DNA of 64,000 bases from Mariniphaga sp. (GCA_019429205.1 JAHYIT010000001.1:1-64000), one strand, 5' to 3'; counted from the first letter of the stretch, positions 50,351 through 59,084 are shown. Notes: generated from the letters alone by a model not told the origin. Numbers and translations: made by a program.

Positions 50351-51796
50351 TTAGCGCCACGCCGATTCTACCCGGTAAATATCGAGTTTCTCCACAATCA
50401 CTTCACCTCCGCTGGAGAAAAGAACAAGGCCTTCAGCTCCTTTATCCGGGGTGAAATTGTTGGAAACAGCTACCTGCCCGCCGTTGGCATACACCTCTAC
50501 AGATGCACGGTCTATAAGTATTTCAAGCGTAATTTTATTGTCGATGGGTTGCAGCGGGGCCGACGTTCCCAATAGTGATAATGTTCCGCGTTTTACATCG
50601 TAAAGTAATTCTGTCCCAGTACTTTTTTTGCTATGCCGGATATAAAATCCAAAGTTATTACAGGTTCTCAGGTCGAACTCACCAACAATGTGCAGGCAAT
50701 CGCCACTCACCCTTTTTACGATGTTCTGGTTGATCCCGGGAATCAGTTTTTCATTTTCCCAACTATAATGTTTTCCGTGCAGCAATTCAATTTCCGAAAT
50801 GGGTTTGCGGGTTATTTTATATCCGAAATTGAATTTGGTAAGTTCCAGTTCTGTTGGAAAAGTCATTTGCCCGTTAAAAGGCATTTCAGGGAAATTGCCG
50901 CCACGCATCCAGGCAATTTGAATAACCCGGCCGTCTTCTTCCGGAATATTGCTCCAGGTTTGTGTGGCGTAATAATTTTTGCCGAAGTCGCTTTTCATTT
51001 TTGCCGTTTCGGGTGAAAATTCCTCACCATCGAAGTTGCCAATGAGGTAACTACCGTCGCCATCAAACAATACCCATTTGGTTTCCTCGGGGCGGTTGCT
51101 CACCTGCATGGGAATCAAATCGGGGCATTCGTAAAATCCAAAAATATGGCTTTTGTATTCCCAGTCCACCAAATTTTCCGAAGTGTAAAACGAAACCCCT
51201 TTCGATCTGTCTTCTTCGGTGGTTTTACGGTACAGAACCATCACATATTTTTGCGAGGGCTCGTGCCAAATCACTTTCGGGTCGCGGGCATCGTCGGTTT
51301 CGTCGTAAGGAATGATTGGGTTTCCTTCGTATTTTTCCCAGGTGCGTCCCCGGTCGGTGCTGAAGGCAATTCGCTGTCCGCAATGCTGGCTGGTGTAAAA
51401 AGCAATCAGCGTTTTTACATCACCTTGTTGCTTTTCAAGTAAATTGTTGTGATCAACAATTGCCGACCCCGAAAAAGCCGTGCAGTATTCCTTGTCTTCC
51501 GAATTTTCATCGGGATATAAAGCAATGGGAAGATGTTCCCAGTGGATCAAATCAGTACTGATGGCGTGCCCCCAGTGCATGTAACCCCACTCTTTACCTT
51601 TGGGATTGTACTGGTAAAACAGGTGGTATTCGCCATCGTAGTAAACCAAACCGTTGGGATCGTTGTGCCAGTTTTCTTCAGGAGTGAAGTGAAACTGCGG
51701 CCGGTACAGTTCGTTGTAATAATTTTTATCCGGTTTTGAAGCAGTCAGCAAAAAAACCGAAGCCAGTGCAAATAAAGCAATTACAACATTCTTCAT
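50351..51796 (-). CDS. Glycoside hydrolase family 32 (fructan-acting)
   Basis: A 481-aa exported enzyme (signal VVIALFALASVFLLTAS) with a five-bladed propeller and C-terminal beta-sandwich. The nucleophile motif WHNDPNG, the RDPKV transition-state motif and the ECPDL acid/base motif are all intact. GH32 enzymes hydrolyse sucrose, inulin or levan linkages. No Sus transport genes or fructokinase are adjacent, so the substrate is undetermined. The convergent AspT gene leaves a 6-bp gap. Confidence 0.92.
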   Translation of the reverse strand: MKNVVIALFALASVFLLTASKPDKNYYNELYRPQFHFTPEENWHNDPNGLVYYDGEYHLFYQYNPKGKEWGYMHWGHAISTDLIHWEHLPIALYPDENSEDKEYCTAFSGSAIVDHNNLLEKQQGDVKTLIAFYTSQHCGQRIAFSTDRGRTWEKYEGNPIIPYDETDDARDPKVIWHEPSQKYVMVLYRKTTEEDRSKGVSFYTSENLVDWEYKSHIFGFYECPDLIPMQVSNRPEETKWVLFDGDGSYLIGNFDGEEFSPETAKMKSDFGKNYYATQTWSNIPEEDGRVIQIAWMRGGNFPEMPFNGQMTFPTELELTKFNFGYKITRKPISEIELLHGKHYSWENEKLIPGINQNIVKRVSGDCLHIVGEFDLRTCNNFGFYIRHSKKSTGTELLYDVKRGTLSLLGTSAPLQPIDNKITLEILIDRASVEVYANGGQVAVSNNFTPDKGAEGLVLFSSGGEVIVEKLDIYRVESAWR

Positions 51797-51884
51797 AGCG
51801 TATATTTTTTCTGAATTTTGGTCTGTTCATACGGTGTGCAAGATAGGAATTTATTGCGTTTATTGCAGTTTTTTCATCTCATAC

Positions 51885-52251
51885 TCAATGTATCTTTCCA
51901 GTTGGTTTTTCCCGGGAAGTTTTAAAATCACCAGGATACTCAATTAATGCAGACAGTGTCTGCATTATTGGGAAATCACCTTGTACAATTTGTGCAGACA
52001 ATGTCTGCAACATTGAACTACTACTTTTCTTATCTGAAAAAAGCGAAATGGAACTCGGGTAAGTTTGATAAAACTGTTTGAATAATTTCAGGTTTCGTTC
52101 TGAAAGTCCCTTTCGCTGAAGTGAATCTGCTAATCGTTTTTCAAGCATAGCACCATAATCCGCTCTGTCCTGACCTTTTTGTTCATACTCCGTGATGTGA
52201 AATCCAATCAGTCAATTTCTCAGTGTTAATGGAACATTTACAGTCTCATAA
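51885..52251 (-). pseudogene. DUF1016 (YhcG-like PD-(D/E)XK nuclease) pseudogene
   Basis: Reading minus from 52251: RYETVNVPLTLRN, then TGA (52213-52215), then LIGF, a one-base frame change inside a TTTT run, then HITEYEQKGQDRADYGAMLEKRLADSLQRKGLSERNLKLFKQFYQTYP. Relatives read ..TLRNWLIGYYIVEYEQ..DRA.YG..LL..LS..L, so the TGA replaces the Trp (TGG to TGA) and the extra T shifts frame. Only the N-terminal domain remains and the C-terminal nuclease is missing. The 87-aa ORF in the track is its second part. It lies at the edge of the restriction-modification island. Confidence 0.8.
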
Positions 52252-52491
52252 CGGTTCAGTTTACAAACTTGCAATAGGACTATCAACTTCCTCACTTTAG
52301 TAACTAACTTAACTTTTATGTTAATTGTGAATGAAAAATTTTAACAACAAATTTTCTTTACGTTGGCATACGAGACGCTTGTAATATACTTTTGAATAAC
52401 GATTAAATAAAAAATTGTTGAAAACTTTTTCAAATAAATATTGAATTAATATTATAAAATATTGTATTTTTAGACAAAATTTGACAAGTCA

Positions 52492-52499
52492 TAAGTTTG
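52492..52499 (+). promoter_or_regulatory. Putative -7 element (TAAGTTTG) of the restriction-modification operon
   Basis: TAAGTTTG fits TAnnTTTG and ends 6 bases before the ATG of the HTH gene, so its transcript would begin at the ATG. Leaderless transcripts are known for controller (C) protein genes of restriction-modification systems. Confidence 0.5.
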
Positions 52500-52505
52500 C
52501 AAAAT

Positions 52506-52814
52506 ATGAGTAATTTAAACTCAGGTTTAGGGCAGTATTTAAGGAAACTACGAAAAGATAGAAGTCAAACATTGCATCAGGTTTCCAAAGAAACTGACAT
52601 TGATTCACCATTACTAAGTAAATTAGAAAGAGGTGAAAGATTGCCAACTGATGAACAGATAAAGAAATTGTCTAAGCACTTTAAAGTGTCAGAAACAGAT
52701 TTGAAAGTTAAGACAACAGCAGATAGAATAATTAAAAATTACGGCTTAAATATTACAACTTACGAAGCTATTAATTTAGTAATGGAACAATTAACACCTT
52801 ACATTAAAAAATGA
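52506..52814 (+). CDS. XRE-family HTH regulator, probable restriction-modification controller
   Basis: A 102-aa protein from the ATG at 52506 with an XRE/Cro helix-turn-helix (LGQYLRKLRKDRSQTLHQVSKETDIDSPLLSKLERGERLPTDEQIKKLSKHFKV). It is the first gene of the operon and overlaps the methyltransferase gene by 4 bp (ATGA). This position suggests a C-protein that times methyltransferase and nuclease expression, but the operator is not identified; it could also be an unrelated regulator. Confidence 0.75.
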   Translation: MSNLNSGLGQYLRKLRKDRSQTLHQVSKETDIDSPLLSKLERGERLPTDEQIKKLSKHFKVSETDLKVKTTADRIIKNYGLNITTYEAINLVMEQLTPYIKK

Positions 52815-53644
52815 AACAATTGATTACAGATACATTTGAATTACATTTACAAGATGCTATACAAGGTTTATCCAATTTACCGAACAGTTCGTTTGATTTA
52901 GCAATTTGTGATCCGCCATATGGTGCAGCAACTTCTGCAAAATGGAATTACGATAGCGATAAAAAATTGAACGGTTTTGGCGGCAATTGGAAATTGAATA
53001 GCGAAGAATGGGACTTACTTACAGGTAATGATATATTCAAAAGCACTCATCAATGGCTTACTCAATTAAAAAGATTAGTAAAGCCGACAGGGTCAATTTG
53101 GATTCATTCAACATATCATAATTCGGGTTTTGTAAATGTCGTTTGCCAATTATTAGGATTGGAAATTATCAATGAAGTCGCATGGTATAAGCGGAATGCA
53201 TTTCCAAATTTATCTGCAAGACGATTGACAGCAAGTCACGAAACAATACTGTGGGTACATACAGGCGGTGAAAAGCAACGCAAATACAACTTCAATTACG
53301 ACGATGTAAAAAGAGCAAAGTTTCAGGGCGACAATATGAAAGAAGCCGATAAACAACTTAGAACCGTTTGGGATATTCCGAACAACAAAAGCAAAGATGA
53401 ATTAAAATTTGGAACGCACCCGACACAAAAACCTTTAAGAGTTGCCGAAAGATTATTGATGATTTCAGGTATTAAAGGTGGAAAATTACTTGTGCCGTTT
53501 GCAGGTTCAGGTACCGAAATGATTGCAGGGATAAAATACGGAATGCAAGCCGTTGGATTTGAAATAAGCGAAGAGTATTTTGAACTTGCAAAAAGTCGAT
53601 TGCTGTTTGAAGAATGTAATATTAAAAGCCAATTATTTGTATGA
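52811..53644 (+). CDS. DNA methyltransferase (beta-class, N4-cytosine or N6-adenine)
   Basis: A 277-aa methyltransferase with the catalytic motif IV first (AICDPPYGAA) and the SAM-binding motif I at the end (LVPFAGSGTEMIAG), the beta-type order; THPTQKP precedes motif I. It is the first of two methyltransferases in the island, overlapping the HTH gene and the next methyltransferase by 4 bp each. The two enzymes could modify the two strands of an asymmetric site, as in type IIS systems, or act like the DpnA/DpnM pair. The target base is inference. Confidence 0.88.
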   Translation: MKQLITDTFELHLQDAIQGLSNLPNSSFDLAICDPPYGAATSAKWNYDSDKKLNGFGGNWKLNSEEWDLLTGNDIFKSTHQWLTQLKRLVKPTGSIWIHSTYHNSGFVNVVCQLLGLEIINEVAWYKRNAFPNLSARRLTASHETILWVHTGGEKQRKYNFNYDDVKRAKFQGDNMKEADKQLRTVWDIPNNKSKDELKFGTHPTQKPLRVAERLLMISGIKGGKLLVPFAGSGTEMIAGIKYGMQAVGFEISEEYFELAKSRLLFEECNIKSQLFV

Positions 53645-54528
53645 TGCAAAAGCCCAAAAATATAGTTGAACCTGTTGTGAAATGGTCGGGTAGCAAACGA
53701 TATGTTGCTCCCGAATTGAGCAGACATATTGTAAAACAAAAACGATACTTAGAGCCGTTTGTCGGAGGTGGTGCTATGTTGCCTTTTCGACATATTTCAA
53801 AAGCTGTGGCAAGTGATATAATTCCCGAATTGATTAATCTGTGGAAACAAATTAAAAATAATCCTGAAAAGGTAGCCGAAGAATACAAACAACGTTGGGA
53901 AAGACTGCAAACTGAAGGTCACAATGTTTATTATGAAGTTCGGGATAACTTTAACAGAACGAAAAACGAATTTGATTTCTTGTTTCTTACACGAACTTGT
54001 GTAAACGGTTTGATAAGATACAATACGAACGGGGAGTTCAATAATTCAATGCACAAAAACCGCCCAGGAATTAATCCAAATACTTTAAAAGAAATAATCT
54101 TAAAATGGAGTTATTTTGTTCGTGATGTAGAATTTCTGAATTGCGATTACAGGCAAACATTAGCTGATGCTGATAATAACGATTTTGTTTTCCTTGACCC
54201 TCCTTATGGTGGAACAAAAGACCGATACACAAAAACGGAATTTAACCTTGTTGATTTTTATAATGAATTAGAACGATTAAATTCTGTTGGAGCAAAATGG
54301 ATTTTGACTTTTGACGGAACTGCTGGCAATCGTGAATACGATTATCAATTGCCGGAAGAATTATATAAGCACAAAACAGAAATTAAAACAGGAAATTCTC
54401 CTTTTACAAAATCAATGAAAACAAGCATTGATGCAGTTTACGAATCAGTATATTTTAATTTTGAAACTTCTGTTGAACTGCGAAATAATGTCGGTAAAAA
54501 TGCGGTTCAAGAATTGGCACTTTTCTGA
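53641..54528 (+). CDS. Dam-family DNA adenine methyltransferase (D12/alpha class)
   Basis: A 295-aa MT-A70/D12-type adenine methyltransferase: motif I VVKWSGSKRYV then LEPFVGGGAMLPF, the target-recognition region LTRTCVNGLIRYNTNGEFN and motif IV FVFLDPPYGGT. WSGSKR replaces the usual WxGGK. It likely methylates adenine at the N6 position and protects the host from the restriction enzyme. Its last 84 bp overlap the 3' end of the convergent restriction gene. Confidence 0.9.
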   Translation: MMQKPKNIVEPVVKWSGSKRYVAPELSRHIVKQKRYLEPFVGGGAMLPFRHISKAVASDIIPELINLWKQIKNNPEKVAEEYKQRWERLQTEGHNVYYEVRDNFNRTKNEFDFLFLTRTCVNGLIRYNTNGEFNNSMHKNRPGINPNTLKEIILKWSYFVRDVEFLNCDYRQTLADADNNDFVFLDPPYGGTKDRYTKTEFNLVDFYNELERLNSVGAKWILTFDGTAGNREYDYQLPEELYKHKTEIKTGNSPFTKSMKTSIDAVYESVYFNFETSVELRNNVGKNAVQELALF

Positions 54529-56430
54529 AAGCAAAAGATGTCCGATTGTTTCCGTTCCGTCATTTTTGAACTCAATCGCAAAGATAAAATCCAAACTACC
54601 ATCCTGCATTTCGGATTTCATTTCGTCCAAATTTTTAAAAACAAACGCACCGCCCGAATACGATGAAAAGTTGCTAAGCGGTGATTTTTTCCCTGTGAAA
54701 GATTGCCAATCTTGTTTGTTTGGTTTGTATGCTGTTGGTGCAATTTTTAAAAGTGCTTTTACATATTCTGTTAAGCGCTTACCTATATTATTATCCAAAT
54801 CTCTTGCATTGTTTTTGGATTCAATTACAAGAAAAATGTTTTCCTTTTTCGTGTTTATCTGAATAATATGGTCGGGTCGTTTTGCTTTAATTGCCGAAAC
54901 TCTTGGCAACGAAGTCCAACGATATTCTGTTTTGTCCGAAAAATCAAAATAGGAAATTCCACTCCAATCGCCACCGGGCGGATTGCACATTGATTCAAAT
55001 ATATACGAACTCAACTGTCGTGAAAACAATGTATGAATTGCGGTGTCCACATCGTGTTCGCCAAAAACATCGCTTGGGGTTGCAGAATTGAAAATAACTT
55101 TTACGTTTTTTCGTTTCAAGTCTCGGTTAACAATATTTGTCAAAATTCCCTGTTCAGAAGTTGCACTATCGGCTAAAACGTAATTACTCAAATTCAAAAC
55201 CGCTTGCCAAAGTCCGTTTCCTAATACAAGTTTTGCAGGATTATCTTTAAACGTTTTCCAAGTTTGTTTTCCTGCAGGTCCAAAAACAATCGTCAAAATA
55301 TCAATGTCGTTGCCAAACAACATTCTTGCAAGCGGAACAAGTCCTCTATCTGGACGAGAATCATCGCCTCTCGGTTTGAACCCTGTAACCCAAACAATGA
55401 TGAGCGGTTTATTTTTCTGTTCAACTGTGTTTGCTAATTCATTTATTTTATCTGAAGGGTAAATTTCTTTCAGAAGGGAAGCGAATTTTTTCACGTTGCC
55501 ATTTGCAACAAGACAAATAGGAATTTCTTTTGCCCCAATTGAAAGCAAATTGAGTTCCTGTGTTTTCGTTAAAAGCTTTTTGAAAGTTTTAGTAACATTT
55601 ACTTTATCTGATGATTTTTTACGCCAAATTTGTTTGTTCGGGTGGTTTTTAATCCATTCGGCTTTTTTCTGTCCCGATGATATTTTTAGAAATTCTTCCC
55701 ATTCCAAAGCACGGAAAGTATCAACTCGTTTTCTATCGCCCGAAAGTATTTTTACAAGGGTTGTTCCTTTCTGAATCAACACGTCCATTGCATCATTTGT
55801 CAAGTTTTGCTCAATGAGAGACTTCAACAAATCCAAACTTGCTTCTTTGCCGAAAATATGCGTAAATTTTTTCCGTAGTTCTTCTGTAATTGCAGGGTGT
55901 GCCTCGTAAATCGGAACACAAACCACATTCAACGTTTTAGAAGAAGTCAAGTAAGAAAACGGAACAATAGGATTTGGGAAACGTGGTGCTTTTACTTTTC
56001 TGTCGGCATCTAACTCAACGCCTCCGATTTCAGCAAAATAAAAATACGGAATACCAATTTCAGCACAAGTAACGGCTCTGCCGTTTCTTTGCCAAGCATT
56101 ATTCCCTGCCGGCAAAGCGTTACAAAACTCAATTGCAAGTAGTAATTCTTCTGTTTTACTATCCTTTGAAACTTTTGTAATGTATGCGTCTGTTGCCTCC
56201 CTCAAAGGAGCGCCGTATTTCATGAGTTCTGAAGTAAAATTTACGTTCCAACGATTGTGTCCACCTAATAATTCAACTTCAAAAATTTCTTTGGTTTTGT
56301 TTTGCAGACTGTATGAGGGCATAAAAATATTTCTACAATTTGAAACAACCTGACAGTTGTATGCGTGAGCTAATAGTGATAATGCTCTTTCGCACTCAAT
56401 AATATTGTCTCCGTGTATTCTAAGTTTCAT
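54445..56430 (-). CDS. Putative type II restriction endonuclease (PD-(D/E)XK)
   Basis: A 661-aa protein on the opposite strand to the two methyltransferases. A probable PD-(D/E)XK nuclease core lies near the C-terminus: P519-D520 in RPDHIIQI followed by FLVIESK (E537, K539). The N-terminal ~500 residues (CNALPAGNNAWQRNGRAVTCAEIGIPYFYF, KPRGDDSRPDRGLVPLARM) are not matched to a known family here but resemble proteins annotated as restriction enzymes. The recognition site is unknown. Its 3' end overlaps the adenine methyltransferase gene by 84 bp. Confidence 0.78.
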   Translation of the reverse strand: MKLRIHGDNIIECERALSLLAHAYNCQVVSNCRNIFMPSYSLQNKTKEIFEVELLGGHNRWNVNFTSELMKYGAPLREATDAYITKVSKDSKTEELLLAIEFCNALPAGNNAWQRNGRAVTCAEIGIPYFYFAEIGGVELDADRKVKAPRFPNPIVPFSYLTSSKTLNVVCVPIYEAHPAITEELRKKFTHIFGKEASLDLLKSLIEQNLTNDAMDVLIQKGTTLVKILSGDRKRVDTFRALEWEEFLKISSGQKKAEWIKNHPNKQIWRKKSSDKVNVTKTFKKLLTKTQELNLLSIGAKEIPICLVANGNVKKFASLLKEIYPSDKINELANTVEQKNKPLIIVWVTGFKPRGDDSRPDRGLVPLARMLFGNDIDILTIVFGPAGKQTWKTFKDNPAKLVLGNGLWQAVLNLSNYVLADSATSEQGILTNIVNRDLKRKNVKVIFNSATPSDVFGEHDVDTAIHTLFSRQLSSYIFESMCNPPGGDWSGISYFDFSDKTEYRWTSLPRVSAIKAKRPDHIIQINTKKENIFLVIESKNNARDLDNNIGKRLTEYVKALLKIAPTAYKPNKQDWQSFTGKKSPLSNFSSYSGGAFVFKNLDEMKSEMQDGSLDFIFAIEFKNDGTETIGHLLLSEKCQFLNRIFTDIISQFNRSFKIKIY

Positions 56431-56572
56431 TTATTTTTTTTATAAATTCAAAGTTAAAAAAAACGTTGTCAAAGAGTGTATGTGTTTTGGCAATTGTAAA
56501 GAAATTAGGTGCGTTGGAAAAATAAAAACAGTCAATGTGTTGGCAACTTTGACACACATTTTTATCAATGGA

Positions 56573-56752
56573 TTAATAAATTACAGATTTTTCTGAAATA
56601 TTGGTCGGCCTTAAAATGTGAATTTTTAAGTCTGAAACGTAATATTTACTTTTAAAAATTTCGTCCAGAAAGGTTTCAGAATTGCTTGTTAATAGTAATC
56701 CAAAATAGTAAATGGCTATATTGGTATCAATCAGATAGTTCTTTCTTCCCAT
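56573..56752 (-). pseudogene. Truncated PIN-domain (VapC-type) toxin gene
   Basis: Not in the ORF track. From the ATG at 56752 the minus strand encodes MGRKNYLIDTNIAIYYFGLLLTS...FLDEIFKS, the first strand-helix of a PIN domain with the metal-binding Asp in LIDTN. The frame ends after 59 codons with SEKSVIY and a stop, whereas PIN toxins have about 130 residues and need acidic residues further on. The ATG lies inside the antitoxin's last codons (22-base overlap). It borders the restriction-modification island, so island insertion or deletion probably removed the rest. Confidence 0.75.
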
Positions 56753-56943
56753 TCCTCCCTTGATTGTTCTATTTTTTTGATAAGCTCAACTGCTCTTTCT
56801 CGGGTAATCGCTCCTTTATGACGAACAGGAGTGTTTTTTTCTTTGGTTTTTGGCTTTATTAGTTTTATAATTTTTGCCTTCTCAAGTCCCCTCAGAATTG
56901 ACAACGCATTTTTATTTTTAATTTCAGTTTCAATTGTTTCCAT
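56731..56943 (-). CDS. Antitoxin of the truncated PIN toxin (VapB-like)
   Basis: A 70-aa protein (ETEIKNKNALSILRGLEKAKIIKLIKPK) with a basic middle, an acidic helix (ELIKKIEQSREEWEE) and overlap with the PIN gene, the layout of a VapB-type antitoxin. A TAAATTTG -7 element lies at 56960-56967 on the minus strand. The toxin beside it is truncated, so this is an orphan antitoxin. Confidence 0.65.
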   Translation of the reverse strand: METIETEIKNKNALSILRGLEKAKIIKLIKPKTKEKNTPVRHKGAITRERAVELIKKIEQSREEWEERTI

Positions 56944-56985
56944 TATTTTTGATTTGTTACAAATTTACATTAAAAAATCATTGTC

Positions 56986-57759
56986 ATGGAATCGAAAAAA
57001 GAAAAATACCGGCACAAACTGGATGAACTGGTTAAAAGCGGAAGATTTATTCCGGGCATTTACAACTATTGTGACCGTTGGTGCGAGCGTTGTACGCTCA
57101 GTCACCGGTGCCTCAATTATTCACATGAACAAGAAATGATGGAGAACAAAAATGATCCGGAGATAAACGACATAAAAAACAAAAAATTCTGGGAGCAAAT
57201 CCGGCTCTCTTTCGAGGTGGCTATGGATATGATTTCCGAAGATGCCGAGCGGCTGGGTATCGATTTGGACAACCTGCCCGATGTGGAAGAACCTGAACAA
57301 GTGGAAAGTCCGGCGGAAAAACTGGCGGAAAAGTATGGTTATGCCATGCACGACTGGCTGAAAGAAAACCATGGTAAACTAAAAGAAAAAGCCGAACAAT
57401 TGCTGGTTGTGTACACCGATGAAAAAAATGCTGTAAAATTTGCCGATGCCTGGGAAGTAGTGCAGTGGTACAGCTTTTTTATCTCGGCCAAGGTGCACCG
57501 GGCACATCTCGATTTGGATGAACGCCTTAATGAAGAGGAAGACGAATACAATATGATGTCGGACAACCTCGGTTCGGCCAAAATTGCCCTAATCGCCATT
57601 GACCGCTCAATGGAAGCGCTTTCGGTGCTTTACCCCGAAATGAAAGAGCAGGAAGATGAAATTCTGCAGTTTCTAGCTCTGCTTTCGCAAATAAAAAAAC
57701 AGGTTCAGGCTACCTTTCCAACAGCCATGGAGTTTAAACGTCCGGGGTTTGATGATTGA
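56986..57759 (+). CDS. Unrecognised protein with an N-terminal four-cysteine cluster
   Basis: A 257-aa protein of unknown family. Four cysteines near residues 28-41 (YCDRWCERCTLSHRCLNY, CX3CX2CX5C) suggest a zinc or Fe-S site. The rest is helical and charged, with a conserved-looking EKYGYAMHDWLKENH segment and a C-terminal helical bundle (DRSMEALSVLYPEMKEQEDEILQFLALLSQIKKQVQ). It stands between the truncated PIN pair and an AAA ATPase. I can suggest only a nucleic-acid or redox role; related proteins should exist in the same order. Downstream it ends in a strong hairpin. Confidence 0.6.
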   Translation: MESKKEKYRHKLDELVKSGRFIPGIYNYCDRWCERCTLSHRCLNYSHEQEMMENKNDPEINDIKNKKFWEQIRLSFEVAMDMISEDAERLGIDLDNLPDVEEPEQVESPAEKLAEKYGYAMHDWLKENHGKLKEKAEQLLVVYTDEKNAVKFADAWEVVQWYSFFISAKVHRAHLDLDERLNEEEDEYNMMSDNLGSAKIALIAIDRSMEALSVLYPEMKEQEDEILQFLALLSQIKKQVQATFPTAMEFKRPGFDD

Positions 57760-57774
57760 ATCTTTAAATCAACT

Positions 57775-57806
57775 CAAGAAACAATCAACGCACTGATTGT
57801 TTCTTG
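57775..57806 (+). terminator. Perfect 13-bp hairpin after the four-cysteine gene
   Basis: CAAGAAACAATCA and TGATTGTTTCTTG pair perfectly around an ACGCAC loop, 16 bp after the stop codon. No T tract follows directly, so a terminator is likely but not typical. Confidence 0.5.
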
Positions 57807-57816
57807 TGATATTTTT

Positions 57817-57863
57817 ATCAATGCATTGATGATTTAAGCTAAATATGTTATATTTGCATTGAT
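57817..57863 (+). promoter_or_regulatory. Promoter with palindromic operator before the AAA ATPase gene
   Basis: TATATTTG at 57849-57856 fits the -7 consensus. A perfect 14-bp palindrome ATCAATGCATTGAT (57817-57830) lies in the -33 region, and a half site GCATTGAT (57856-57863) lies just after the -7 box. This is the geometry of a repressor or autoregulated operator. No cognate regulator is adjacent. Confidence 0.6.
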
Positions 57864-57878
57864 ATAACAGAATATTAA

Positions 57879-59072
57879 ATGGAAATATTAATTCAGCGAT
57901 TTTACGAAAAATATGCACAAACCCATGTTGATTCAATACGCGATTTTGAAAAAAAAGTGGATTGGAACAACCGGGTTATTGGCTTAAAAGGAAGCCGGGG
58001 GGTTGGCAAAACCACGCTTCTTTTACAGCATATTAAAAAGAATTACAAACCCTCTGGCAAAATTCTTTATACCAGTCTCGACCATTTTTGGTTTGCCGAA
58101 AACCGTCTTTACCATCTTGCCGATATTTTTTATAAAAAAGGCGGGGAGATATTATTCTTAGATGAAGTACATCGCTACCCGGACTGGTCGGTAGAATTGA
58201 AAAATGTTTATGATGATTTTCCTGATTTAAAAATTGTTTTTACCGGTTCATCGTTGCTTCATCTGGAAAAAAGCCGCGCCGATTTAAGCAGAAGAGCAGT
58301 ACTTTACAACATGCCCGGACTATCATTCAGGGAGTTTCTGAATTTTCAAACCAACAATAGTTTTCGGACTTATACCTTGCAGGAAATTGTAAACAACCAT
58401 GTTGAAATTGCAGTTTCTGTATTGGAAAAATTAAAACCGCTTGAATTTTTCCAAAATTATCTGAAATATGGCTATTATCCTTTTTACCTGGAAAATATCG
58501 ACTCGTTTCACCAAAAATTAAGCGAAGCTGTTCATACTGTTCTCGAAGTGGATATTCCGCAATTCGAAACCATTCAAACTTCTCATATTCTGCTTTTAAA
58601 AAAGCTTTTACAAATTATTTCTTCTTCAGTTCCGTTTAAACCAAATCTACAATCACTTAGTATGCGTAGCGGAATAAGTATTAATACGTTAAAAAAATAT
58701 ATTTATCTGCTCGACCGGGCAAATATTATTTCCTTGTTGCATGCTGATTCAAAGGGAATTAGTAATCTTAGTAAACCTGAAAAAATATTTCTTCAAAACA
58801 CTAATCTCATGTACAATTTGGCAGGTGAAAATCAAAATATTGGAAACCTTAGAGAAACATTCTTCTTAACCAACTTAAAAGAGGTTGGCACTGTTAAAGC
58901 CGCCAAAACAGGGGATTTTTTTGTAAACGATAAATATACTTTTGAAATAGGAGGCAAAGGGAAAAAGCAAAAGCAGATAAAAAATATTTCTGATTCATTT
59001 ATAGTGAAAGATGAAATTGAAACCGGAAATGATAACATAATCCCGCTTTGGCTGTTTGGGTTTTTATACTAA
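57879..59072 (+). CDS. AAA ATPase with DUF4143-like C-terminus
   Basis: A 397-aa AAA_14/DUF4143 ATPase. Walker A is GLKGSRGVGKTTLL, Walker B ILFLDEVHRYPDW, sensor FTGSSLLHL; the C-terminal DUF4143-like part (SGISINTLKKYIYLLDRANIISLL) resembles a winged-helix/nuclease-like fold. These proteins are widespread in Bacteroidota and archaea, often horizontally acquired, with roles proposed in defence or mobile elements but not established. It has its own promoter with a palindromic operator. Confidence 0.85.
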   Translation: MEILIQRFYEKYAQTHVDSIRDFEKKVDWNNRVIGLKGSRGVGKTTLLLQHIKKNYKPSGKILYTSLDHFWFAENRLYHLADIFYKKGGEILFLDEVHRYPDWSVELKNVYDDFPDLKIVFTGSSLLHLEKSRADLSRRAVLYNMPGLSFREFLNFQTNNSFRTYTLQEIVNNHVEIAVSVLEKLKPLEFFQNYLKYGYYPFYLENIDSFHQKLSEAVHTVLEVDIPQFETIQTSHILLLKKLLQIISSSVPFKPNLQSLSMRSGISINTLKKYIYLLDRANIISLLHADSKGISNLSKPEKIFLQNTNLMYNLAGENQNIGNLRETFFLTNLKEVGTVKAAKTGDFFVNDKYTFEIGGKGKKQKQIKNISDSFIVKDEIETGNDNIIPLWLFGFLY

Positions 59073-59084
59073 AAAACAAAAAAA

